A DNA stretch of 6,678 nucleotides. Source: Betaproteobacteria bacterium (GTDB taxonomy: Bacteria; Pseudomonadota; Gammaproteobacteria; Burkholderiales; SG8-39). A program made the translations under genes and the position numbers. Below the pieces are notes generated by a model. That model was not told the DNA's origin, made no database searches, and saw only the letters and a program-made list of their open reading frames with translations. Where the stretch lies: NCBI GenBank assembly GCA_016867955.1, contig VGIE01000132.1:1-6678 (forward strand). The letters are read 5' to 3'. This document shows, in pieces, positions 1 to 5,443 of the stretch (the stretch's first letter is position 1; each line of letters opens with the position of its first letter).

Positions 1-1094
1 GCCGGGTTGAACAGCGACAGGGAATAGGAGTCGCTGACGCTCACTTCGGCCAGAATGCGCTCAGCCTGCTCGCGCATGTCGCCCTCGATGGAACGCCGCT
101 CGCGGTTGAGGTCGTCGAGGCCGCGCGCGATCTCCAGCGCACGCGCCGCATCGTCGGTGACGAGGCACTCGATGCCCAGCGCCATGTCGGCGAGGCGCCC
201 GGCGGCATTGATGCGCGGCCCGAGCAGGAAGCCCATGTCAAAGGCGGCGGCGCGCGCGGGCGAGCGGCCGGCGAAGGCGAACAGCGCCTTCAGGCCCGCC
301 TGCATGCGGCCGGCGCGGATGCGCTTGAGGCCCTGCGCCACCAGCACGCGGTTGTTGCGGTCGAGTGGCACCACGTCGGCCACGGTGCCCAGCGCCACGA
401 GGTCGAGCAGGTCGGCGAGGTTCGGGCCCTCGCCCTCGAGCGCGCCGCGCCGCCGCAGTGCCGCGCGCAGCGCCAGCATGACGTAGAACATCACGCCGAC
501 ACCGGCGAGGTTCTTGCTGGGGAAGGCGCAGCCGGGCTGGTTGGGATTGACGATGGCCGCCGCCGCCGGCAGCGCCGCGCCCGGCAGATGGTGGTCGGTG
601 ACGATGACGCGGATGCCCAGCGCATTGGCCGCGGCGACACCCTCCACGCTGGCGATGCCGTTGTCCACGGTGACCAGCAGGCGGGGCTGCAGTTCCGCCG
701 CAAGCTGCACGATCTCCGGCGTGAGGCCGTAGCCGAACCTGAAGCGGTCGGGGACGATGAAGCGGACGTCGGCTGGCCGTCCAGACTTCAGGCGCAGGGC
801 ACGCATGGCGCGCACGCCGACGGCGCAGGCGGTGGCGCCGTCGCAGTCGTAGTCGGCGACGATGACGATGCGTTCGCCCGCCTCGATGGCGTCGGCGAGC
901 AGCGTCGCGGCCGCTGCTGCGCCCTGCAGTTCGGTGGGCGGGATCAGTCCGGCCAGCGCATCGTCGAGTTCGCTGCGGTCGCTCACCCCGCGAGCGGCTG
1001 CCAGCCGGGCGACGATGGGATGCACGCCGGCGCGCACCAGACGGTCTTCGGCACGAATCGGCACCTTGCGGACGGTGACCCGTGATTCAGTCAT
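1..1094 (-). CDS. recJ: Single-stranded-DNA-specific exonuclease RecJ (3' part beyond window)
   Basis: RecJ is a 5'-to-3' single-strand DNA exonuclease of the DHH phosphoesterase family, acting in recombination and mismatch/base-excision repair in the cytoplasm. The 364 visible residues carry the diagnostic motifs in order: VADYDCDG (79-86, metal-binding Asp residues), VDNG (143-146), TDHH (166-169, the DHH signature), ALGTVADVVPL (234-244) and GPRINAAGRL (292-301). The reading frame is open to the left edge and stops around the start of the family's YxPxWHxGVVG-like block (here SYSLSLFNP). Roughly 200 residues of a usual ~570-residue protein, including the nucleic-acid-binding C-terminal part, should therefore lie outside. 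The ATG is supported by an AAGGA ribosome-binding site 8 nt upstream (complement of 1103-1107). It overlaps the end of the upstream RpfE-type gene by 8 nt, so the two are probably cotranscribed and translationally coupled. No lesion is visible. Confidence 0.97.
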   Translation of the reverse strand, partial: MTESRVTVRKVPIRAEDRLVRAGVHPIVARLAAARGVSDRSELDDALAGLIPPTELQGAAAAATLLADAIEAGERIVIVADYDCDGATACAVGVRAMRALRLKSGRPADVRFIVPDRFRFGYGLTPEIVQLAAELQPRLLVTVDNGIASVEGVAAANALGIRVIVTDHHLPGAALPAAAAIVNPNQPGCAFPSKNLAGVGVMFYVMLALRAALRRRGALEGEGPNLADLLDLVALGTVADVVPLDRNNRVLVAQGLKRIRAGRMQAGLKALFAFAGRSPARAAAFDMGFLLGPRINAAGRLADMALGIECLVTDDAARALEIARGLDDLNRERRSIEGDMREQAERILAEVSVSDSYSLSLFNP

Positions 1095-2193
1095 GCGACG
1101 CGTCCTTCGCAGCCATGAGGTAGCGGCGCAGCGGTCTCACCCGCCGCCAGAAGCGCCGCAGGTCGCCGCTCACGACTTCGGTTTCGATGCCCTGCGTGTG
1201 CGTCGCGACGTCGTCGTCGGTTGTGTTGCCGGGGAGGGCCAGCGTTAGCATGCCGATGCGCTCGCTGCGCAGCGCTGCGAGCAAGGGTGCGAACCAGTCC
1301 CGCTCGAGACGTGCCGCTTGCTCCAGCCATTGCTCGTGATCGGCATAGTCGGCCGGTGGCGACAGTGCGTCGAGCACGAACAGCACCTGCCCGGTGTTCG
1401 CTGCCTGCTGCAGCCAGGCACGCGCGTCGGGCGGCAGTGGCGCTGCGCTGCCGCCTGCGGCCAGGGTCAGGCCGCGTGCAACCGGATCATCGGCATACAC
1501 CTGCCCGAACGCGCGGCTGCCGGGCGTCGCCAGGGGGCCGGCGCCCCAGAACCACAGGCTGTTGATCAGCGGGTCGCCGCGCGCTTCGCGCGCGGCGTTG
1601 ACCGGGTGCGAGTGCAGCAGCATCTGCACTTCGTTGGCGAGCGCGTTCCAGCGCATGGCATTGTCGCCTTGGGGAAGGTTGCCGCGTACGGCCTGCCCGC
1701 GCGCGCGGTGCAGCGGCGTCCAGCGCAGCGCCGCGGCTGACTTCAGCTCGTCCCCGAGCCGTGCATACCAGTGCAGCGGCGTGCGCAGATCGAACTGCAG
1801 CACGGGCGCGAAATGCGCATTGATCGCCTGCGCAAGCGCTGCGGCTTCATCGGCGGTGATGCTGAAGGTCGAGGCATCGGCGAGCACCAGCGAATCGCGG
1901 TCGACGGTCAGTTGCACGGGATCGGCGCGCAGCCAGGTGTCGCCGCCGGGCGCGCCGCCATCCCCAAGCAGGCTGGTGGCGGCCGTCAGCTGCACAGGCT
2001 GCAGGCCATGCCGATCGGCCAGCCAGTCGTACAGGCTGGTGGCTGCGCCCCGGTGCCGGCCGCGCCCGAGCAGCTGTAATGCCGACGGCACAGCGGGGGC
2101 CGCGGCATTGTCGGCAGGCACGGCAAGGCGCTTCTGGTCGGGCGCGAGGAGGTTCCGGCGGAGCAGATCAGGGACGAGCAGGTGGACATGCAT
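1087..2193 (-). CDS. RpfE-type regulatory / phosphoglycerate mutase-like protein
   Basis: This 368-residue protein resembles the family found directly upstream of recJ in many beta- and gammaproteobacteria. That family is annotated either as 'regulatory protein, RpfE type' (after the Xanthomonas rpf region) or as cofactor-independent phosphoglycerate mutase-like. Family-typical blocks are LRADPVQL (88-95), NEVQMLLHSHPVN (187-199), REARG (202-206) and INSLWFWGAG (210-219). I see no signal peptide or membrane segment, so it is probably cytoplasmic. I also see no clear DGxG or metal-ligand signature of true iPGM enzymes, so the mutase label should not be taken as a demonstrated activity. The N-terminus MHVHLLVPDLL matches the family start. 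No Shine-Dalgarno sequence precedes the ATG, but a TAGACT box lies 9 nt upstream on the minus strand, so the leader may be very short. Its last 8 nt overlap recJ. Family assignment is fairly secure; function is not established. Confidence 0.85.
   Translation of the reverse strand: MHVHLLVPDLLRRNLLAPDQKRLAVPADNAAAPAVPSALQLLGRGRHRGAATSLYDWLADRHGLQPVQLTAATSLLGDGGAPGGDTWLRADPVQLTVDRDSLVLADASTFSITADEAAALAQAINAHFAPVLQFDLRTPLHWYARLGDELKSAAALRWTPLHRARGQAVRGNLPQGDNAMRWNALANEVQMLLHSHPVNAAREARGDPLINSLWFWGAGPLATPGSRAFGQVYADDPVARGLTLAAGGSAAPLPPDARAWLQQAANTGQVLFVLDALSPPADYADHEQWLEQAARLERDWFAPLLAALRSERIGMLTLALPGNTTDDDVATHTQGIETEVVSGDLRRFWRRVRPLRRYLMAAKDASHD
1103..1107 (-). promoter_or_regulatory. Ribosome-binding site of recJ
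   Basis: On the minus strand AAGGA lies 8 nt before the recJ ATG, inside the 3' end of the RpfE-type coding sequence. It supports the chosen start codon and coupled translation of the overlapping pair. Confidence 0.7.
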
Positions 2194-2336
2194 GGGCTGG
2201 CAAGTCTAACAGGGCGAGGCACCCGAATCGCGTCGAGGCCGGGCGTATGCCAGGAGGGCGGCAATCGTCATGCCGGGCGTTCGTGGCCGCCGGCCTGCAG
2301 CCACCGATGGAGGGCCCGATATGGCACACTTCGGCG
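2194..2336. promoter_or_regulatory. Divergent promoter region between RpfE-type gene and lolC/E
   Basis: This 143-bp spacer separates two divergently read genes, so both promoters should lie here or just inside it. On the minus strand a TAGACT box (complement of 2203-2208) sits 9 nt before the RpfE-type ATG, with no good -35 hexamer at 17 bp. On the plus strand GATATGGCACACTT (2318-2331) lies just before the GTG start of lolC/E and may contain a weak -10. Neither start has a recognisable Shine-Dalgarno sequence. The assignment of boxes is tentative; the divergent arrangement itself is clear. Confidence 0.4.
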
Positions 2337-3611
2337 GTGAAAAACTTGCCTTATGAATTGTTCGTCGGCCTGCGCTACACGCGGGCGCGCAAGAAAGTCA
2401 GCGGCGGCAACCGCTTCATTTCCTTCATATCCTTCACCTCCATGCTGGGCATCGCCCTGGGCGTGGCGGCGCTCATCGTGGTGCTCTCGGTGATGAACGG
2501 TTTCCAGAAGGAACTGCGCGCGCGCATCCTCGGCGTGGCCTCGCATGTGCAGATATCCGGCCTCGGCGGGGAACTCGCAGACTGGCAGGCGGTGGTGGCG
2601 GAGGCGCGGGCCGATGCCGCGGTCGTGGGCACCGCGCCCTATGTCAACGCGCAGGGGCTGCTGACCACCGGGCCGGCGGTGCGCGGCAGCGTGGTGCGCG
2701 GCGTCCTACCGGAGGAGGAGGCGAAGGTGGCCGACATCGGCAGCCACATGCTGGCCGGGCGGCTGGATGCGCTGCGCGAGGGCGAGTTTGGCATCGTCCT
2801 GGGCGCGGAGCTCGCGCGTGCCGTGGGCGTTCGCCTCGGCGATCGCGTCACGCTGATCGCGCCGCAGGGGCTGGTGACGCCGGCGGGCGTGCTGCCGCGA
2901 TTGAAGCAGTTCCGTGTGGTGGGCGTGTTCGAGGTCGGCATGTTCGAGTACGACTCGGGGCTCGCGCTCATCCACATGGCCGATGCGCAGAAACTCTATT
3001 CCATGGCCGACCGGGTCTCCGGTGTGCGGCTGAAGCTGACCGACCTGTTCAAGTCGCGCGAGGTCGCGCGCGCGCTCACCGCGCGGCTGCAGTCCGCCCA
3101 GCGCGGCGAGTTCTTCGTCAGTGACTGGACGCGAAGCCATGCCAATTTCTTCCGCGCCGTGCAGATCGAGAAGAACGTCATGTTCATCATCCTGACGCTG
3201 ATCGTGGCGGTGGCCGCCTTCAACATCGTCTCCACCCTGGTGATGGCGGTGACCGACAAGCGCGCCGACATCGCCATCCTGCGCACGCTGGGCGCGAGTC
3301 CCGGCGGCATCATGCGCATCTTCATCGTGCAGGGGGCGCTGATCGGCGTGATCGGCACGCTGATCGGGGCGGCGGGCGGCATCCTTCTCGCGGTGAACGT
3401 CGGCACCGTGGTGCCCGCCATCGAAAGCCTGTTCGGCATCCAGTTTCTCGCCAAGGATGTCTACTACATCAGCGAACTGCCCTCGGACCTGCAGCGCGGC
3501 GACGTGCTGGTGATCGCCGGCATGTCGCTGGTGCTGAGCCTGCTGGCGACGCTGTACCCGAGCTGGCGCGCCTCGCGCGTCAACCCGGCCGAGGCGCTGC
3601 GCTATGAATGA
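2337..3611 (+). CDS. lolC: Lipoprotein-releasing ABC transporter permease, LolC/LolE family (LolF-like)
   Basis: This is the inner-membrane permease of the Lol system, which extracts triacylated lipoproteins from the periplasmic leaflet and passes them to the chaperone LolA. The 424 residues show the FtsX/MacB-type plan. TM1 is at about 30-53 (ending LSVMNG), followed by a periplasmic domain to about 275. TM2 is at about 280-303, TM3 at about 329-352 and TM4 at about 389-408. The C-terminal TLYPSWRAS...NPAEALRYE matches LolC closely. Residues 176-193 ([18 protein letters not shown]) align by eye with the LolC Hook loop that captures LolA, and keep the proline. The GTG at 2337 is chosen because [16 protein letters not shown] is where family members begin; the same frame is open upstream to 2079, but that extension is Arg/Gly-rich and low-complexity. 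An ATG at 2307 is a less likely alternative. It overlaps lolD by 8 nt. Only one permease gene is present, so it probably works as a homodimer. Confidence 0.93.
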   Translation: MKNLPYELFVGLRYTRARKKVSGGNRFISFISFTSMLGIALGVAALIVVLSVMNGFQKELRARILGVASHVQISGLGGELADWQAVVAEARADAAVVGTAPYVNAQGLLTTGPAVRGSVVRGVLPEEEAKVADIGSHMLAGRLDALREGEFGIVLGAELARAVGVRLGDRVTLIAPQGLVTPAGVLPRLKQFRVVGVFEVGMFEYDSGLALIHMADAQKLYSMADRVSGVRLKLTDLFKSREVARALTARLQSAQRGEFFVSDWTRSHANFFRAVQIEKNVMFIILTLIVAVAAFNIVSTLVMAVTDKRADIAILRTLGASPGGIMRIFIVQGALIGVIGTLIGAAGGILLAVNVGTVVPAIESLFGIQFLAKDVYYISELPSDLQRGDVLVIAGMSLVLSLLATLYPSWRASRVNPAEALRYE

Positions 3612-4341
3612 TCCGTTGAGCACGGATGCCACGCTGGCAACTTCCGCCGGGCCGGACGCGCTCTCAACGCCGGTGCTGGCGTGCCGCGGCCTGAAGAAGT
3701 CCTTTGCGCAGGGCAGCGCGCAGATCCGTGTGCTGCAGGGCGTGGACTTCGCGGCGGCCGAAGGCGAACTGGTGGCCATCGTCGGTGCTTCGGGCTCGGG
3801 CAAGAGCACGCTGCTACACCTGCTCGGCGGCCTGGATGCGCCCAGCGGCGGCGAGGTGCGGGTGCTGGGGCGGCGCATGGATGCGCTTTCGGAGGCCGAA
3901 CAGGGCGACCTGCGCAACCGTTCGCTGGGTTTCGTCTACCAGTTCCACCACCTGCTCGTCGAATTCACCGCGCTGGAGAACGTCGCCATGCCGCTGCGCA
4001 TCCGGCGCATGCCGCGGGCCGTGGCCGAAGCGGCCGCGGCCGAGGTGCTGCGCGACGTGGGCCTGGGCGATCGGCTGGAGCACACGCCGGGCGAACTGTC
4101 GGGCGGTGAGCGCCAGCGCGCGGCACTGGCGCGCGCGCTCGTCACCGAGCCAGCCTGCGTGCTGGCCGACGAGCCCACCGGCAACCTCGATCGCGAGTCC
4201 GCGGCGCAAGTGTACGAACTGATGCTCGACCTGAATCGCCGGCGGCGCGCGAGCTTCATCATCGTCACCCACGAGCCGGGGCTGGCGGCGAAAGCCAACC
4301 GGGTGCTGCGGCTGGCGGACGGGGTGCTCAGCAGCGTCTGA
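3604..4341 (+). CDS. lolD: Lipoprotein-releasing ABC transporter ATP-binding protein LolD
   Basis: LolD is the cytoplasmic ATPase that powers lipoprotein extraction by the Lol permease. All ABC landmarks are intact in the 245 residues: Walker [10 protein letters not shown] (61-69), Q-loop Gln113 in [17 protein letters not shown], signature LSGGERQR (165-172), Walker B CVLADEP with catalytic Glu190, D-loop GNLD (193-196) and switch His223 in [14 protein letters not shown] is typical of LolD within the MacB/LolD/FtsE group. The first 22 or so residues form a nonconserved extension ahead of the usual start of the fold, making it slightly longer than E. coli LolD. The ATG overlaps the permease stop codon region by 8 nt, and GAGG at 3591-3594 lies 9 nt upstream as ribosome-binding site. 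Translation is therefore probably coupled, fitting the fixed stoichiometry of the complex. No clear terminator follows it. Confidence 0.96.
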   Translation: MNDPLSTDATLATSAGPDALSTPVLACRGLKKSFAQGSAQIRVLQGVDFAAAEGELVAIVGASGSGKSTLLHLLGGLDAPSGGEVRVLGRRMDALSEAEQGDLRNRSLGFVYQFHHLLVEFTALENVAMPLRIRRMPRAVAEAAAAEVLRDVGLGDRLEHTPGELSGGERQRAALARALVTEPACVLADEPTGNLDRESAAQVYELMLDLNRRRRASFIIVTHEPGLAAKANRVLRLADGVLSSV

Positions 4342-4407
4342 ATGCGCGGGGGAAGGCGTTTCGCCAAGCGTCAGGTGACCCCCTGCCGGCGCGGCCTCGC
4401 GAGACGG

Positions 4408-4427
4408 ATTCAACCAAATGATTGACA
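4408..4427 (+). promoter_or_regulatory. Putative ArsR operator O1 (overlaps -35 box)
   Basis: The site reads ATTCAACCA-AA-TGATTGACA, an imperfect dyad whose first 13 bases are identical to those of the second site at 4448. Its right end contains the TTGACA -35 box, so a bound dimer would block RNA polymerase. The centre lies exactly 40 bp from that of the second site, about four helical turns, which puts both on the same DNA face. The operator role is inferred from position and symmetry. Confidence 0.6.
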
Positions 4428-4449
4428 CCTGGGTCGAGGCGGGTACAAT
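4422..4449 (+). promoter_or_regulatory. Sigma-70-type promoter of the arsR-like gene
   Basis: A perfect -35 hexamer TTGACA (4422-4427) and a -10 hexamer TACAAT (4444-4449; five of six consensus bases) are separated by 16 bp. Expected initiation 7-9 nt past the -10 falls at about 4456-4458, coinciding with the A of the ATG at 4458. The transcript is therefore predicted to be leaderless or nearly so. This is the strongest promoter-like sequence I see in the window. Confidence 0.75.
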
Positions 4450-4467
4450 TCAACCAAATGGTTAAAT
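4448..4467 (+). promoter_or_regulatory. Putative ArsR operator O2 (overlaps -10, +1 and start codon)
   Basis: The site reads ATTCAACCA-AA-TGGTTAAAT. The arms AACCA and TGGTT are perfect inverted repeats around an AA centre, and the wider 9-bp arms match at eight of nine positions. It covers the end of the -10 box, the predicted transcription start and the ATG of the regulator gene, the position expected for an autorepressing ArsR-family protein. Direct binding is inferred. Confidence 0.65.
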
Positions 4468-4787
4468 TAAGTGCACGTTCCCTGGACCGACTTTTCCACG
4501 CGCTCGCCGACCAGACGCGGCGCAAGATACTCGTCACGCTTTCCCGCGGGGAGAGCACCGTCGGCGAACTTGCCAGGCCGCACAAGATGTCGCTCGCTGC
4601 GGTCTCCAAGCATCTAGGCGTGCTGGAAACGGCGGGCCTGATCGATCGCAAGCGGGTGGGCAGCTTTCAGGTCGTCAACCTGCGAGCGGAGTCCCTCCAA
4701 ACGGCAAACAAATGGCTGTCGTTCTACGAGAAATGCTGGGGACAGAAGCTCAATGCATTGCAGGACCTTCTGGAGAAGAAGAAATGA
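4458..4787 (+). CDS. ArsR/SmtB-family winged-helix transcriptional repressor
   Basis: This 109-residue DNA-binding protein belongs to the ArsR subgroup that is usually paired with an SRPBCC/AHSA1-domain gene. The N-terminal helix has LDRLFHALADQTRRKILVTL (9-28). The helix-turn-helix spans about 34-60, with recognition helix SLAAVSKHLGVLE (45-57), and the wing is RKRVGSFQVVNLR (64-76). The C-terminal helix (WLSFYEKCWGQKLNALQDLL) is typical of this subgroup and probably mediates dimerisation. The ELCVC-type metal site of ArsR/SmtB is absent, and the only Cys is Cys93, so metal sensing is unlikely; the inducer is unknown. The ATG at 4458 is preferred to an in-frame TTG at 4422, because that TTG is part of the -35 box and the family begins near here. 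It ends in a four-base ATGA overlap with the broken SRPBCC gene. The two dyads around its promoter suggest autorepression. Confidence 0.9.
   Translation: MVKLSARSLDRLFHALADQTRRKILVTLSRGESTVGELARPHKMSLAAVSKHLGVLETAGLIDRKRVGSFQVVNLRAESLQTANKWLSFYEKCWGQKLNALQDLLEKKK
4772..4775 (+). promoter_or_regulatory. Ribosome-binding site of the SRPBCC pseudogene
   Basis: GGAG lies 8 nt before the ATG at 4784, inside the 3' end of the arsR-like gene. It supports that start and shows that the downstream frame was once translated with the regulator. Confidence 0.6.
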
Positions 4788-5010
4788 CCGACAACGTGAA
4801 ATTGCAGACCAGGAAAGTGCTCAAGGCCGACCGGCGCGCCGTATTCGAGGCCTGGACCCGGCCCGAGCTGATGAAACAGTGATACGCGCCGGGATCCATG
4901 AAAGTTCCCTCGGCGTCTGCCGACGTGCGGGTCGGAGGGCGCTATCACGTCGAAATGAAAGGTGAGATGAACGGGAATGCGGTGAATCCGACGGTAGCGG
5001 GGACTTGGCT
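4784..5010 (+). pseudogene. SRPBCC/AHSA1-domain protein, interrupted by TGA and truncated
   Basis: The frame starting at 4784 reads MTDNVKLQTRKVLKADRRAVFEAWTRPELMKQ, then TGA at 4880-4882, then YAPGSMKVPSASADVRVGGRYHVEMKG. This is the N-terminal half of an SRPBCC (START-like, AHSA1-type) ligand-binding domain. Family members normally have Trp where the TGA stands (…W-F/Y-A/G-P-G), so one TGG-to-TGA change explains the stop. After about NPTVAGTW (near 5008) family similarity ends. The strand expected to read like YREI-P--RLVFTW and the whole C-terminal half are missing, about 75 readable codons against roughly 140-160 in the family. Two independent lesions argue for real decay, not a sequencing slip. 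The gene overlaps its ArsR partner by ATGA and was presumably its regulated target. The 32-residue peptide still encoded is too short to fold as the domain. Confidence 0.85.
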
Positions 5011-5027
5011 ACCGACCACCGGCACCT

Positions 5028-5186
5028 GTGGCGATCAACCCGCAACCACCCGTCTTGGAACAAGCGGCCGCTCTGCAGAAAAGTGCGTCAATGAACCTGG
5101 CACAAAAAACCAGTCAGGCCAAGGCGGGCTACATCCTGGCCATGGGCGTCGTGATGTTCGTGTGCCAGGCGCTGTTCAGAGGCTAG
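5028..5186 (+). CDS. Short unrecognised reading frame with one predicted membrane helix
   Basis: I do not recognise this frame. From GTG 5028 it encodes 52 residues; from the first ATG (5091) it encodes 31. The C-terminal part contains a hydrophobic run of about 17 residues (GYILAMGVVMFVCQALF, 34-50) preceded by Lys and Gln residues and followed by Arg-Gly and a TAG stop. This fits a single membrane helix with the N-terminal side positive. Neither candidate start has a good ribosome-binding site, and the frame begins only 18 nt after the recognisable SRPBCC sequence ends, in another frame. It could be a genuine small membrane protein. It could equally be the surviving 3' end of a membrane-protein gene joined to the truncated SRPBCC gene by a deletion; I favour the remnant reading. 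The frame is open upstream only to a TAG at 4995. Confidence 0.35.
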   Translation: MAINPQPPVLEQAAALQKSASMNLAQKTSQAKAGYILAMGVVMFVCQALFRG

Positions 5187-5194
5187 GGGCAAAG

Positions 5195-5215
5195 CTCCCT
5201 GCGATGCGAGGGGAG
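5195..5215 (+). repeat. Small hairpin downstream of the short ORF
   Basis: CTCCC (5195-5199) can pair with GGGAG (5211-5215), and T5200 with A5209 if G5210 bulges, leaving the loop GCGATGCG. It lies 9 nt after the TAG of the short frame. No T-run follows, so it is not a standard intrinsic terminator. Confidence 0.35.
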
Positions 5216-5226
5216 ACTCGCCGTGC

Positions 5227-5265
5227 GCCCACGCAACGGGCGCCCCCGACGGCCATTCCGTGGGC
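5227..5265 (+). repeat. Nested inverted repeat in non-coding gap
   Basis: GCCCACG (5227-5233) and CGTGGGC (5259-5265) are perfect inverted repeats, and the stem can extend across one C/C mismatch by two more pairs. Inside, CGGG (5237-5240) can pair with CCCG (5245-5248). Alternatively CGCCC (5226-5230) pairs with GGGCG (5238-5242). No T-run follows. It lies in the gene-free stretch 5187-5443, which also holds the palindrome CTGGCGCCAG (5334-5343) and otherwise nothing I can name. High GC makes some pairing likely by chance. Confidence 0.4.
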
Positions 5266-5415
5266 GGCTCTTGGTTCATGCAAGAGCGGGATGCTCCCTT
5301 CCTGACTCCTGTCTCAGCGGCACTTTGGCAACCCTGGCGCCAGCTCCCGGTTGGTGCCTGCTGTTCGCCGCGATGGCGGCTGGCTCACCGCCACCCGGCC
5401 TGCCAAGGTAGTGCA

Positions 5416-5427
5416 AAATGCGCATTT
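5416..5427. promoter_or_regulatory. 12-bp perfect palindrome upstream of folD
   Basis: AAATGCGCATTT is a perfect 12-bp palindrome, centred about 22 bp before the folD start and just before its ribosome-binding site. It is locally AT-rich in a GC-rich region. It could be an operator or a chance palindrome; no clear promoter boxes accompany it. Confidence 0.3.
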
Positions 5428-5432
5428 GGGTT

Positions 5433-5437
5433 GAGGA
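5433..5437 (+). promoter_or_regulatory. Ribosome-binding site of folD
   Basis: GAGGA stands 6 nt before the ATG at 5444 and fixes that start. Confidence 0.75.
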
Positions 5438-5443
5438 ACCTTC

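Noticed and set aside
1394..2209. 271-residue plus-strand frame opposite the RpfE-type gene
   Set aside because: Ser/Arg/Ala-rich shadow with no recognisable motif; the minus-strand gene has family blocks across its length.
2079..2336. 86-residue N-terminal extension of the Lol permease reading frame
   Set aside because: The translation is Arg/Gly-rich, lies partly over the 5' end of the oppositely read RpfE-type gene, and has no family counterpart. Family members begin near [16 protein letters not shown].
2706..3917. 403-residue minus-strand frame opposite lolC/E and lolD
   Set aside because: It is rich in His, Arg, Asp and Gln as expected of an antisense shadow in GC-rich coding DNA, and shows no domain; both strongly conserved plus-strand genes explain the region.
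4355..4365. Terminator after lolD (GGCG-TTT-CGCC hairpin)
   Set aside because: The stem is only four pairs, extension is blocked by an A/A mismatch, and no T-run follows.
4422..4457. TTG start adding 12 residues to the ArsR-like protein
   Set aside because: The TTG is part of the -35 hexamer TTGACA, so it would not be transcribed from the visible promoter.
4880..4882. In-frame TGA in the SRPBCC gene as selenocysteine or as Trp by a changed code
   Set aside because: No SECIS-like hairpin is evident right after it and SRPBCC proteins are not selenoproteins. TGG is used for Trp and TGA as the normal stop in neighbouring genes, and the same frame is also truncated downstream.
5424..5436. Third ArsR operator half-site upstream of folD (CATTTGGGTTGAGG resembles the complement of the operator)
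   Set aside because: It needs a one-base insertion to align and lacks the opposite arm, so it is not better than chance.
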